The position numbers and the translations under genes are program-made. Below, one piece after another: positions 46,787 to 55,710 of a DNA stretch of 64,000 nucleotides (positions are counted from its first letter, which is position 1; every line of letters begins with the position of its first letter). This DNA comes from Pseudomonas fluorescens. Its GTDB lineage: Bacteria > Pseudomonadota > Gammaproteobacteria > Pseudomonadales > Pseudomonadaceae. Location of the stretch: NCBI GenBank assembly GCA_902825215.1, contig LR782234.1, positions 3,038,001 through 3,102,000 on the forward strand, read 5' to 3'. The notes below the pieces were generated by a model. The model was not told the DNA's origin, did no database searches, and saw nothing but the letters and a program-made list of their open reading frames with translations.

Positions 46787-47145
46787 ATGAATGTCTATAC
46801 GTCTAATCTCAAAACCGCCGAATCCTTCACGCTGAAGCACGCCCATCAGCAACTGGCTGGGATGCTTCCAAATGGTAAAATTCCATCAGCGCTCATGTGC
46901 CGCGCAAGCCGCATTCAATCCGAAGGCCAATTGCAAGCCTCCATTCGGTCAGCCGCGTATGAAGCGATGGCGGTGGAAAGGTACTGCAGTGCAGCTACCG
47001 CGTCGAGAGCAATGGCACCAGTGAGAAAGTGCACGAAGTTGAGTTGAAATCAAAACAGCTTAAGGGCATTGGTACATCACCGTTCATCAGTGAGGTACAA
47101 CAATGCGTGGAAGTTACAGCAGCAACTCGTCTGCCGGGATCTTGA
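46787..47145 (+). pseudogene. Probably frameshifted small gene after kfrA
   Basis: ATG 46787 lies just after the kfrA stop and gives NLKTAESFTLKHAHQQLAGM and LPNGKIPSALMCRASRIQSE. The continuation that looks protein-like is in the next frame from about 46985 (CSYRVESNGTSEKVHEVELK then GIGTSPFISEVQQCV), stopping at 47143-47145. A one-base change near 46980 would join them. The family is unknown, so the split is inferred only from composition. Confidence 0.35.
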
Positions 47146-47471
47146 TCTGTTTGGCCGTGGTTTTGTGTTTCTGTGCCGTGGTCACCTTGGCTGCCCAGGT
47201 ACATCTAGACATCGCCACGACCGGCGCTGTCGTGGGGAGGCTGGGTCTGGCCTGGTTCGTAGGATACTGCCTCGGCCAAGGGCTACTGGGCGTCGGCCTC
47301 AGCTACAGCTGGCCAGTGTGCCTCGGGCTTTCCTGGATCGCACTCATGCCTGCGTTCAGCGTTTGGCTTGACGAGGATACCTACGCCTGGCTCGAGCCTT
47401 TTTGGTCTCAATGTGCAAGTGTGGTAGCAGTAGCGCTTCTCGCGTTTCGCATCAGATCATTCGTAGCGTAA
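47103..47471 (+). CDS. Small integral membrane protein
   Basis: 122 aa with four hydrophobic stretches (AGILICLAVVLCFCAVVTLA, GLAWFVGYCLGQGLLGVGL, WPVCLGLSWIALMPAFSVWL, SVVAVALLAFRIRS). GAGG lies upstream of the ATG. Family not recognised. It follows the KfrA-like gene and the broken small gene in the same direction. Confidence 0.55.
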   Translation: MRGSYSSNSSAGILICLAVVLCFCAVVTLAAQVHLDIATTGAVVGRLGLAWFVGYCLGQGLLGVGLSYSWPVCLGLSWIALMPAFSVWLDEDTYAWLEPFWSQCASVVAVALLAFRIRSFVA

Positions 47472-47626
47472 GTCGGATCGGGGCGTGACCATGAAGACCT
47501 CAGACTGAGGTTGAGGCGCGCCCTGCGATCGATGGCATCATTTATTCTTCTGGTGCACTCGACAGGTTCGAGAAGTACTAAGTGAACATTCTGACAAACC
47601 AATGCTCTTTTACTTCTCAGCCACCC

Positions 47627-48391
47627 CTAACGCCGGATTTTACTTGATTCACTCCCATATTCTGCATGATATCGCTGCACCGCCACCTCCATTTCTCCTA
47701 CGTACCTTTTAAAATCGGCGACGGCATACTCCAAAAAACGTTCGTCCATCAGGACGTCGTCAATAAAGTTGACCGACACCCCCTCAGTTCTTCGAATAGC
47801 TGACAAGACCCTTTTTTCCGAAGGGCTCTTTTTACCAATGCGCGTGCTTATCTCCCTGTAGCCCTTAGCAGTGCCGTCGCTGTGAGCCATTACGTTCCTG
47901 ATAACAGTCAGATGATCCAGGTCTGTGATGTCTTTGCCACCAATGACTTTTTTGAGCATCGCGTGGGCCTTTTCTAGCGGCCCCATACCCTTGAGCTCTC
48001 CCTCAAACCCAGTGAGTTCAAGCATAAACTCTAGGCATTGACTCATACGGTGTTCGAACAACCCAAACATTGTAAGAAATGCTGAGCGTCGCGTGAGTTG
48101 GGTGATCACAAACTTGTGCGTCGATAGCACTTCTTCATGGTCATAACCGATAGAAGAGCCGCATGAGTAGAAAGTCCGTTGCCGCACGTAGCTTTCACCG
48201 TACTGATCGTACGTTTCTTCTTCGTGCTCATGCTCCTTTATCGAATCGTCGGCTTCCTTGAGTGCAAGCGCTACATTTTTTTCTGCCTGCTCTGCGAGCA
48301 TTCGCATGACAGAGATGGACTCGCTGAGGGCCCACATTTGAACACTGAAAATAAAGTCGAGCTTGGCCAAATTGCCTCCCTGCAGGCTCAT
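47627..48391 (-). CDS. HEPN-domain protein
   Basis: 254 aa, helical, cytoplasmic. R165-N-V-M-A-H170 (VIRNVMAHSDG) is a textbook R-x4-H HEPN motif, the RNase active site of RiboLS-PSP and similar effectors. An N-terminal 150-residue helical part probably senses or dimerises. No adjacent NTase or antitoxin. Candidate phage-defence RNase inside the integrase-carrying region. Confidence 0.7.
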   Translation of the reverse strand: MSLQGGNLAKLDFIFSVQMWALSESISVMRMLAEQAEKNVALALKEADDSIKEHEHEEETYDQYGESYVRQRTFYSCGSSIGYDHEEVLSTHKFVITQLTRRSAFLTMFGLFEHRMSQCLEFMLELTGFEGELKGMGPLEKAHAMLKKVIGGKDITDLDHLTVIRNVMAHSDGTAKGYREISTRIGKKSPSEKRVLSAIRRTEGVSVNFIDDVLMDERFLEYAVADFKRYVGEMEVAVQRYHAEYGSESSKIRR

Positions 48392-48535
48392 TTTGAAGAC
48401 ACACGATTTCTCGGCAGATCTGATATCTGCTCAGCGTACATAATCCATCCGCGTCTCGATATCCCAGCTGGCGCCCACATAGACATCTGCGCATCAAGTG
48501 CACGCCATGGATCTCGGAGGGCAGGGCTCTTAGCT

Positions 48536-48703
48536 TCAGCTGTCAGGGGACTGATCTGACCCCCGCATGGCTTCCAACAGCGCTTCAAGCGCATCGAACA
48601 AGCGTTGATCTTCACGGGCATCCCCGGTTTCCGGCCTGTACGTTTGGCAATGCCGCATCAAAGCATCAAAATCGTTGCGGTTGAGGTCAAACTCAATAAA
48701 CAT
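48536..48703 (-). CDS. 55-aa acidic small protein
   Basis: MFIEFDLNRNDFDALMRHCQ, then ETGDAREDQRLFDALEALLEAM and an acidic tail. GGAGG lies nine bases before the ATG. It is too short for most gene finders but has a convincing start and one amphipathic helix; no family recognised. It lies in the same direction as, and 145 bases upstream of, the HEPN-domain gene, so it might be its partner. Confidence 0.6.
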   Translation of the reverse strand: MFIEFDLNRNDFDALMRHCQTYRPETGDAREDQRLFDALEALLEAMRGSDQSPDS

Positions 48704-48806
48704 CTAAACCCTCCAGGTGCTCGCTTCAGCGAACGCCAGTATAAGTATCTACCGCGACTTGCTTTCAGGCGAAATCTCGCGGGTGACGGTTAGGGAAGGG
48801 CAGTAA

Positions 48807-49154
48807 TTGGACACATGCTTGGAAATGGCTGTGTGGGCGCGGGCTACTGAGCACTATGGTGCTGATCTGGAACACATACTGGACTCAGCCATTTCGAGCT
48901 ACAAAAGAGCCCCGGAGCTTGAGTCGCCATCGCGACTTTATGCGCAAGGCCTCGGTAACGAGGGGCTGGAGGCGCTGCACAGTGCGTTGATTCGAAGCCG
49001 GGCTAGCCGCTTTCATGTGCTCAACCCTGGCATTGAAATGCGCCAATCCCTGCGCTTCCACCTGTTGCACTACCTCCGCCGACGCCTTATCGACGATGGG
49101 CATGCCACAGGTACGATGCGCGATCAACACTTGGCAGGTGATCTGGGCTTATAG
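48807..49154 (+). CDS. Hypothetical protein
   Basis: 115 aa from a TTG start with GGAAGGG upstream. Helical composition, with ARATEHYGADLEHILDSAIS and LRFHLLHYLRRRLIDDG. No family recognised. It is convergent with the cyclase-fold gene. Evidence for coding is moderate: good composition and start, no homology. Confidence 0.4.
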   Translation: MDTCLEMAVWARATEHYGADLEHILDSAISSYKRAPELESPSRLYAQGLGNEGLEALHSALIRSRASRFHVLNPGIEMRQSLRFHLLHYLRRRLIDDGHATGTMRDQHLAGDLGL

Positions 49155-49214
49155 CGGATGGCGTGCCTCCGCTTGCTGATCATCCTGCCCACATGTTGGC
49201 GCACGCAACGATGA

Positions 49215-50033
49215 TCATTCTTCAGAGGCGTAGGCCGCTCTCACTTCGGGAATACGCGCTGCGAATTCCTCCGCCAGCCATACGTATTTCTTCGAAATAT
49301 CAGTTTCGTCTTTGAACTTGGCGATCAGGCGCTCAATTTCCTCAGGCGCAGACAGCATCGCCAACCTGTATTGCACCAGGAATTCTTCGCCCAGTGTGCT
49401 TTGAGCGGAGTCGTTGATGATGTGCCGGAACGCAGTGGCCAAGGATGCGTAGAAGAAGTCGCCATCCTGCTCCTGGATGAAGGACTCGAAAAGCCTAAAC
49501 GTTTCGACTTCGCGGTAGCGCTCGATGCAGTGGCTGTCAATCAGGAAGCGAGGAGCAACTGCGAGCTTCGATTCCAGGTAGTAAGCGCGATTCATCGCCG
49601 GGCCGAACATAGGGCCATTTTCGACATGAACCAGTGGCCCGACTGTGACGCCGCCACGCAGCAGAAGCTTGTGGCTCATCCACATCATGGTGCTGAGCTT
49701 TGTCAGCAAGTCCAGCACCATCTGGGACGCCATGACATTGTTCGCCGGCGCGGAAATCACCAGACTGTCCGAGAAATAGTGCACTGCAACAGGTGCCAGT
49801 TGCCTCATGGCTACTGCCGCTCTACGCAGATCGCTAAGGAACTGCTCCATTTCCTCCGCCGGCACCTTGTCATGGTTGATGGTGAACGGCATCTCATCTC
49901 GGATCTTGTCGGGATGAATGGACATCAGGGCATCCAAAATCTTTTGGACGACATCTGGGGCGACGGCGCTGGATTCAACGAGCTTACCAAACCCCAAAAT
50001 GTCGACGAATGCGATGAAACGTTCTTCGTACAC
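49215..50033 (-). CDS. Class III nucleotidyl cyclase-fold protein (Pycsar-cyclase-like)
   Basis: 272 aa. FIAFVDILGFGKLV (D11) and HYFSDSLVISAP (D89) are the two metal-binding blocks of the class III cyclase fold; LLRGGVTVGPLV and GPAMNRAYYLES follow in the expected order. The transition-state Arg that normally follows Asn in N-x-A-A-R is replaced by Tyr here. The Pycsar antiphage systems use cyclases of this fold to make cCMP or cUMP, but no transmembrane or TIR effector gene is adjacent. It could be an orphan, a degenerate sensor or a cyclase of unknown product. Confidence 0.65.
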   Translation of the reverse strand: MYEERFIAFVDILGFGKLVESSAVAPDVVQKILDALMSIHPDKIRDEMPFTINHDKVPAEEMEQFLSDLRRAAVAMRQLAPVAVHYFSDSLVISAPANNVMASQMVLDLLTKLSTMMWMSHKLLLRGGVTVGPLVHVENGPMFGPAMNRAYYLESKLAVAPRFLIDSHCIERYREVETFRLFESFIQEQDGDFFYASLATAFRHIINDSAQSTLGEEFLVQYRLAMLSAPEEIERLIAKFKDETDISKKYVWLAEEFAARIPEVRAAYASEE

Positions 50034-50163
50034 AACCCGTTCCTTTTGGCGAAAGGGCGTTATTGTCGGTGTTTAGCTGCTGTCATGCCAAGCACCATCA
50101 GCATGGCGGTTTGTGTAGCTGCTTAGAGGGGGGGGTAGTCAGCAGGCGCAGGAATGGCCGCTG

Positions 50164-50496
50164 CTAGTTTCCTTGCGGACGTTTTTCACAATCTGCTGCA
50201 CACGCGCCCATCCAGTGCGAGGATTGGTTTCCAGTGCAATGGCGTGGCACAGCAAACTGCAGGGTGCCCTCGTAGCCTTGCCTGAGGCGGCTATCCAGCC
50301 ACTGCTCAAGCGGCAGGCTTAGGCAGTAGAGGAGGTTGGCGATCGTGCGGGGAGGGGATCTTGGCTCCAGCCACCACAGCAAGGCGCTGGCCTGACGCAA
50401 CAGGTCGTGTCGCTCGGCTTGTTGATGGGCATCGAGCTGCGCGGCCTTCACGATCAGGCCAAGCAAGTGTTGGGCGTTGCTATCGACTGAGTCCAT
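50164..50496 (-). CDS. Hypothetical helical protein
   Basis: 110 aa from ATG 50496 with a GGGGGG ribosome site. Contains MDSVDSNAQHLLGLIVKAAQ and QASALLWWLEPRSPPRTIA, then a Cys-containing C-terminus (TGNQSSHWMGACAADCE). No family recognised. It is 130 bases upstream of the cyclase-fold gene in the same direction. Confidence 0.45.
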   Translation of the reverse strand: MDSVDSNAQHLLGLIVKAAQLDAHQQAERHDLLRQASALLWWLEPRSPPRTIANLLYCLSLPLEQWLDSRLRQGYEGTLQFAVPRHCTGNQSSHWMGACAADCEKRPQGN

Positions 50497-50922
50497 AAGC
50501 CCCCCTTGAGTTGGAAGCATGTGTCTCTGCGGAGCATCGTGCTCTGCACGTCGTACCACCGGATCAAGGAGGCTGGTTCAATTTATGGATTATCGCAAGA
50601 CAACTGGTCGGGTCACGGGTTGCACCTTGGCGCCGCTCGCTGATGAAAACCCCATATAGCTTGGCGCGCTGCCTCATCTGGCCTTCGTGGCGTGGAGCCG
50701 GGATCCGATAAGCGGCATGAGTGCAGCAGGGGCAAGATTCGCCAAGCGGCGTCCTCGAGTAGCCTTCACCAAACTTTCATGGCATATACCTACTGGGTTG
50801 TCACCACCGCCGTCATCCATGTGATTGAAACGTGTGCCTTGTGGGGGTTGAATGCCTACTGGAAAGACTGAGCCTGCAAAACTGAGGCCTTTCACTCACA
50901 CACCTGATTGCCAGGGAGAGCC
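50497..50922. other. Gap upstream of the reverse transcriptase
   Basis: No gene seen. Several defence reverse transcriptases are encoded next to a noncoding RNA; this gap is a place to look for one, but I see no clear structure. Confidence 0.3.
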
Positions 50923-52635
50923 ATGAAGCTACAGGACTTGCTTTCTAGAGGGTATTTCCCGATCCAGCTTCCAGTCGGGTTTAGCACCACCCAATTGGCG
51001 GAAAACATCGAGGCGCTTCAAGCTTCCTGGGATGAGGCCCTGGACGGAAGAGGGCGCATACTTTCCCAGTCCGAACGATTTTCGGTGGCGAGGTCGTCAT
51101 ACAGCAGACGTACCACCTCTATACCCAACCCCGTCAATTTCTATGGATTGGCCAAGGACATCTGCCGGTACTGGCCGCAAATCCAAGAGCATTTCAGCAA
51201 GAGTGCAATCTCTCGAAGCATTCCCGGGGCTGGGGGGTCGCTGCGGGCGATTGAGCTGACGAAATTCACCGATCTGTATGAGGAACGAGTGCGCCGCTCT
51301 GCGGGAGCACGGTATGCGCTGGTCACCGATATCTCGAGCTATTTCCCCACCATCTACACCCATACAATTCCGTGGGCTTTACACTCGAAGGCGCTAGCCA
51401 AGGTAAACAGGGGCAAATCCGACCAGTTCTTCGGTAACGCCCTGGATCAGCGCTGCATGGGCACGCAGGATGGGCAGACCATTGGGTTGCCGATTGGCCC
51501 GGATACGTCCCACATCATTGCCGAGATGATAGGCGTCGCGATTGACGATTCCATTCGAGACGCGCTGGGTGGTTGGCCCAAAGGCTTCCGCTATGTCGAT
51601 GACTTCACGTTCTTTTTTAACACCAGGGAAGAGGCAGAACGCGCGCTGGCCGTCATCATCAAGTGCGTCAGCGCCTTTGAACTGCAGATCAATGCATCCA
51701 AAACGAAGATTGTTGAAGTCCGCGAGCTCGTCCAGGAGTCCTGGAAATACACCCTCAAAAAGCTGGTTGTCTCACCGAAGCGCCGTCAGCAAAAAGACGA
51801 CATCCACCACTATTTTGAGGTGCTGTTCTCGCTGGAGGCGCGGTTCAAGGACGAAAGCTTGGTCAAGTATGGCTTGAAGCAGCTTTCGTCCACGATTATC
51901 AAGAAATCCAACTGGCCCATCGCCGAAGCCTACCTGCTCAAATGCGGGTATGGATTTCCCAACACACTTCAGGTGATCACCCAGATCCTGGTGACTTACC
52001 ATCGCCATCAGTATCAATTGAACCGGGAGGCGCTGGGCGATTTCTGCAGAAACCTCCTCGGGTCAGCCTCGGCAGCGAACCATCACAGTGAGACGGCCTG
52101 GCTACTATGGCTGTGCAAGGAGCTCAGGATCTCCCTAGAGGCGCCACTGGTACAGCAAGTGCTCCAGATGGAGAGCTCCGTTTGCTCGCTCATCGCGCTG
52201 GATCTGAATCAGTCAGGTTTGGTGGCCGGAGAGCTCAATCTTGCCGATCTCGAATCGTTGGCAACGGGACAGGCGCTTGTGGGCAACAATTGGATGCTGG
52301 CTTATGAAGGCGGGCGCCGGCGTTGGCTTTCCAACTCAAACCTTGAATTCATCCAGGGAGAACCATGCTTCGCCGCAATGCTGGCGGCTGGCGTAGGTTT
52401 TTACAGTGAAGCGGCTCAGCTTCCGCCTATCTTCCAGCTCAAGCAATCAGCGCTCAACGACTTCGATTTCGACTCCGACGATGCCATCGAAGACGAGTTC
52501 GACTTCGATGACATGGATGAAGAGTACTTTGACTCCGCTGAACAGGGCGATGAGGATGATGATGAGGACGAGCCGGGGACGGGCGCGCGGCCAGCTGGCA
52601 CAGCCGGCGACTCCGATCCGGACGAAATCTGGTAG
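50923..52635 (+). CDS. UG/Abi-type reverse transcriptase (DRT candidate) with acidic C-terminal tail
   Basis: 570 aa from ATG 50923 (AGGGAGAG upstream). RT palm motifs: TDISSYF (D136, motif A), QTIGLPIGPDTSHIIAE (motif B), FRYVDDFTFFF (YVDD 224-227, motif C) and a later INASKTKIVE (motif D). The leading region IPNPVNFYGLAKDICRYW is typical of the UG/Abi group, in which many members are defence systems (DRT). Residues about 300-500 are helical repeats with no nuclease or nitrilase domain. The last 50 residues are dominated by D and E (DFDFDSDDAIEDEFDFDD and following). I cannot place it in a numbered UG group. A terminator-like hairpin follows. Confidence 0.85.
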   Translation: MKLQDLLSRGYFPIQLPVGFSTTQLAENIEALQASWDEALDGRGRILSQSERFSVARSSYSRRTTSIPNPVNFYGLAKDICRYWPQIQEHFSKSAISRSIPGAGGSLRAIELTKFTDLYEERVRRSAGARYALVTDISSYFPTIYTHTIPWALHSKALAKVNRGKSDQFFGNALDQRCMGTQDGQTIGLPIGPDTSHIIAEMIGVAIDDSIRDALGGWPKGFRYVDDFTFFFNTREEAERALAVIIKCVSAFELQINASKTKIVEVRELVQESWKYTLKKLVVSPKRRQQKDDIHHYFEVLFSLEARFKDESLVKYGLKQLSSTIIKKSNWPIAEAYLLKCGYGFPNTLQVITQILVTYHRHQYQLNREALGDFCRNLLGSASAANHHSETAWLLWLCKELRISLEAPLVQQVLQMESSVCSLIALDLNQSGLVAGELNLADLESLATGQALVGNNWMLAYEGGRRRWLSNSNLEFIQGEPCFAAMLAAGVGFYSEAAQLPPIFQLKQSALNDFDFDSDDAIEDEFDFDDMDEEYFDSAEQGDEDDDEDEPGTGARPAGTAGDSDPDEIW

Positions 52636-52684
52636 GCCGGCGAGTAGGGTGCAGTTGCGGTGGTTAGGCAGGCTAGTCCGGTGG

Positions 52685-52716
52685 ACGCCCCTGAGGGGCG
52701 CCCTCCTGGCGTTTTT
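52685..52716 (+). terminator. Terminator-like hairpin after the RT
   Basis: Outer arms ACGCC / GGCGT enclose a GC-rich CCCC/GGGG inner stem and are followed by TTTTT; it lies 50 bases after the RT stop. Confidence 0.5.
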
Positions 52717-53256
52717 GGAGGTACACCGTAGGTACCGATGTCGCACCGACCTAGCAACCACCGTGTGCTTGGGGGGCTGGGCAGGAGTCGCAGGCTACCT
52801 GTCGTACTTAGAAGGCAATGGACAGGCGTAATTCTCTCAGTTCGTCAGTCGCGTGGCCCTGTAAACACGACCTGTCTCACGCAACGGGTGCTGCGCTGGA
52901 GCTTCCCATAGTGTCATGTTAGGTTGATTTTTTTGCATGCACGGTCGCCGTTGGATCAATCCGACGCCGATTGATCAGCCGCATACAAGAAGTCGCCGTG
53001 ACGCCAGACAGACTTCCCGCGCTTCTCACTCACGGAGAATATACGGGCATGATGCGAGATCTCGACACTGCAGGCCATTGAATGCGGGGACAATTGGCGC
53101 TGAAGCGTGCAAGCCCGAGCACTACTCCTCTGAAGCAGTCCACCGCCGGCGCATCCCAAATGGCAGCAGACGCCTGCCAAGCAATCGACGATAATCACAG
53201 CTCGACCCAGCCACATGCCCGGCGTGAGGCATAGCCAAAGCGGAGCGCGCTTTCTC
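52717..53256. other. Gene-poor stretch
   Basis: No convincing gene or structure between the RT terminator and the DUF2384 gene. Confidence 0.4.
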
Positions 53257-53475
53257 ATGAGCACTTTGTCCCCCGATCAACACGAGCGTTACCTGGAAGT
53301 GCTCGAAGCAGCAGAGAGCCTGTATGGCGGCGATATTGATGCGGCGATGCGCTGGATGTCTCACCCAGTCAAGGTCTTTGATGGCAAAGCTCCTGCCGAC
53401 ATGGTCACAACCAGGCTCGAGACCGACACGGTGATTGAGTTCATCAGGCGTTTAGAGCATGGGTTTGTGGCCTGA
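53257..53475 (+). CDS. MbcA/ParS/Xre antitoxin toxin-binding domain protein (DUF2384), lone
   Basis: 72 aa from ATG 53257. AAESLYGGDIDAAMRWMSHP and the later TRLETDTVIEFIRRLEHG match the toxin-binding domain of Xre/ParS-type antitoxins of RES toxins. The usual N-terminal HTH (about 60 residues) is missing and no RES gene follows, so this is an orphan antitoxin domain or a remnant. Confidence 0.7.
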   Translation: MSTLSPDQHERYLEVLEAAESLYGGDIDAAMRWMSHPVKVFDGKAPADMVTTRLETDTVIEFIRRLEHGFVA

Positions 53476-53917
53476 ACACTTTGGGCACGCTGATTTCTTG
53501 ATTGGCGTTCTTGGCTAAGGGATCGGTGAGAGACAATGAGTTTTCAATCGTACATGGATTGCCCAGACGCTCAGCCGCGTTACTTCCTCAGCCAGGCAGC
53601 TACGCGCCTTTCAAACGCACCAGGCTCCATCATCGCTACGCTTAGGCCGTCCCTGTGATTCTGTGCGTCTTGCATCATGCAAGGCGGACTCGCCATCCTT
53701 GACTTGCGCGGTTTTACCTCCGAAGTGCTTCCCCCCACACAACGATTAGATGAGCAGGCCCGATCGAAGATGGAATACAAGTGGACGCTCAGAATGACCT
53801 CATGGCTTCTTGCCCAGTGCTCCTCGGTTCTGTAGTACGGATTCAAAGTGTTGCGGGAATTAGGACGGCGTTTCTACTTATTACGCGAATGGTGCGGCAT
53901 TAGACATGGAGAGAGTT
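53476..53917. other. Gap before the Shedu gene
   Basis: No gene recognised; one frame on the minus strand (53580-53846) lacks a good ribosome site and family. Presumed promoter region for the Shedu gene. Confidence 0.35.
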
Positions 53918-55339
53918 ATGGAAGGCACTCAGCAAACCGCGCAGGACACCTGGAATGGAGAGGACGTTCTAGACCCCAGTTTCATTACAGTCCGTCGCCC
54001 ATTGGAAAGCGGCTTTTGCGTTGACTTGTACCTCCAAGTTTTTGACAAAATCTCCTTGGACAAATGGCAGGCATTGCCCGAAGACAGATGGCATCGGCTA
54101 GCCACGATTGAGCCAGGCTGGATCACGATGTACCCCATCTATACCAACCCTCACACCCAGCGCTATCGAGGCCCGAAAAACGGAACCCTGGGCTGCATCA
54201 TGTATAGCCATCACTCGACGCGCGACCTTCCGCAGACACCTGAAGACGCCGTCCTCTACATTGACGTCAGCCTCCCTCGGAAATTGTTTGATTCCTGCGA
54301 TGAGGGTCTGGGACTTGTGAAAAAACTCACCCCGTTTTGGCGAGGCTTGCGATTCGCTCCTAGTTTAAAAACCCTAGTCATATCGGATGATAGTGACACT
54401 TCGATCACAGACGACATTGTCTTTGTGAGTGAGGCGAAGGTGGATGAATGCCGTAGAACATGCATGCGGATTACCCGGGCCCGAAAAAAGAGTGAGACGT
54501 CAGCCCAGTTGCACTGGGTGATGAGCCAGGTGTTTCCGACGCTGATGCCCAATGTAGTCTTTGAAGGCAGCCGTCCTGTGCTGGCGAGCGATACGAAGGG
54601 TCGTAGAGTCAGCAACCCGATTGCACGTGCGGCTGTTCGAGCGCGGCGTCATCAGCTCCAGGAGGTGAAGGTCGGCGTTGAGATGTTGGCCAAGGAAGCG
54701 CCTCGCGAGCTTTTCGAATTGCACGCGCAGATCGAGAGGGTCACGTTGGCCGTGATGATCGAAAAGTTCGCGACCATGCTAGGCCAGAACCTCAGCGAGG
54801 GGCACTGGCAGCAGTTTTTCGAAGCCAACCTGTTCATCCTAGCGATGGTGTTCTCACGCCCTGTGGCGCTTCTGCATACCCAGTTCCATGCCCAAGGTTC
54901 TACGATTAACGGAGCTGGCGCTCATATTGGCGATTTGCTTTTCTCACAAGGACGGGAACTGGCCATCGTCGAAATCAAGAAACCTTCCACCCCGTTGATG
55001 CAAAGCCGACCGTATCGCAACCGGGATGTCTTCGGCCCGAATCTGCAGCTCAGCGGAGCAATTACACAGGTGCTACATCAGCAAGGCCTAATGCGTTCTA
55101 ACTGGCTGTCGCACCTCCGAGATCCAACGATGCGAGACTTAAATCCAGACACAGCGAGGTGCGTTGTCATTGCCGGTACCAAGCCAACCGAGGAAGGCCG
55201 CCGGCGCAGCTTCGAGATATTCCGCAATGCCTGCAAGGACGTCGAAGTCGTGACCTTCGATGAGCTGCTGGGCAAGCTGCGTTTGCTGGCGCAGCACCTG
55301 GCGCCCGCAGACCCGGCCAACATCCCAGATATTTTCTGA
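53918..55339 (+). CDS. sduA: Shedu defence nuclease (SduA, DUF4263)
   Basis: 473 aa from ATG 53918, preceded by GGAGAG; ATG 53906 is the alternative and is used for numbering below. The N-terminal about 270 residues form a diverse sensor region. The C-terminal DUF4263 domain is PD-(D/E)XK: WQQFFEANLFILAM, HIGDLLFSQ (D343), AIVEIKKPST (E356-x-K358), then PYRNRDVFGPNLQLSGAITQ. This is the characteristic Shedu layout. SduA is a single-gene phage-defence nuclease. It is monocistronic. Confidence 0.88.
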   Translation: MEGTQQTAQDTWNGEDVLDPSFITVRRPLESGFCVDLYLQVFDKISLDKWQALPEDRWHRLATIEPGWITMYPIYTNPHTQRYRGPKNGTLGCIMYSHHSTRDLPQTPEDAVLYIDVSLPRKLFDSCDEGLGLVKKLTPFWRGLRFAPSLKTLVISDDSDTSITDDIVFVSEAKVDECRRTCMRITRARKKSETSAQLHWVMSQVFPTLMPNVVFEGSRPVLASDTKGRRVSNPIARAAVRARRHQLQEVKVGVEMLAKEAPRELFELHAQIERVTLAVMIEKFATMLGQNLSEGHWQQFFEANLFILAMVFSRPVALLHTQFHAQGSTINGAGAHIGDLLFSQGRELAIVEIKKPSTPLMQSRPYRNRDVFGPNLQLSGAITQVLHQQGLMRSNWLSHLRDPTMRDLNPDTARCVVIAGTKPTEEGRRRSFEIFRNACKDVEVVTFDELLGKLRLLAQHLAPADPANIPDIF

Positions 55340-55710
55340 ATATATGGCCGAACGTTATCTTGAGTGAAGATATCTTGGGGGGGTGCCACGGCCAAACAAA
55401 GACCTGCGAGCATCTGTTCTAGCTGGCGATGTTCCCAGGTACTTAGCAGCTCGACCGGATCAGTACCAAATTGCTTTGACGAATCGAAGAGATACGCACG
55501 GCCATCCGGGCAATAGCAGCTATCGCAGTAGCCGAGCGAGTCGCAATCGTTGTAGAACGTGATGACCCAGCCATCGACTTCAACGGTAACCATGCCGCAG
55601 TAGATGTCAGTCCATGATTTCTCGCCCAAACGGCGCATCGTGCGAACGCTAAAGGCGATGTCGCGAAGCACTTGACACGTCTCGCGGGCGGTAAGCGATT
55701 TTGGTGACAA
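55078..55710 (-). CDS. DUF7693-like protein with readthrough into the Shedu 3' end
   Basis: The N-terminal 110 residues (SPKSLTARETCQVLRDIAFS, EKSWTDIYCGMVTVEVDGW, LLSTWEHRQLEQMLAGL) match a small Pseudomonas family that I recall as DUF7693. The frame has no stop where such proteins end (about 55375) and runs on for about 90 residues antisense to the Shedu gene. The native end was probably lost when the Shedu region inserted here. Function unknown. Confidence 0.55.
   Translation of the reverse strand: MSPKSLTARETCQVLRDIAFSVRTMRRLGEKSWTDIYCGMVTVEVDGWVITFYNDCDSLGYCDSCYCPDGRAYLFDSSKQFGTDPVELLSTWEHRQLEQMLAGLCLAVAPPQDIFTQDNVRPYIQKISGMLAGSAGARCCASKRSLPSSSSKVTTSTSLQALRNISKLRRRPSSVGLVPAMTTHLAVSGFKSRIVGSRRCDSQLERIRPC

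Noticed and set aside
53580..53846. 88-codon leftward frame before Shedu
   Set aside because: No ribosome site, no recognisable sequence.
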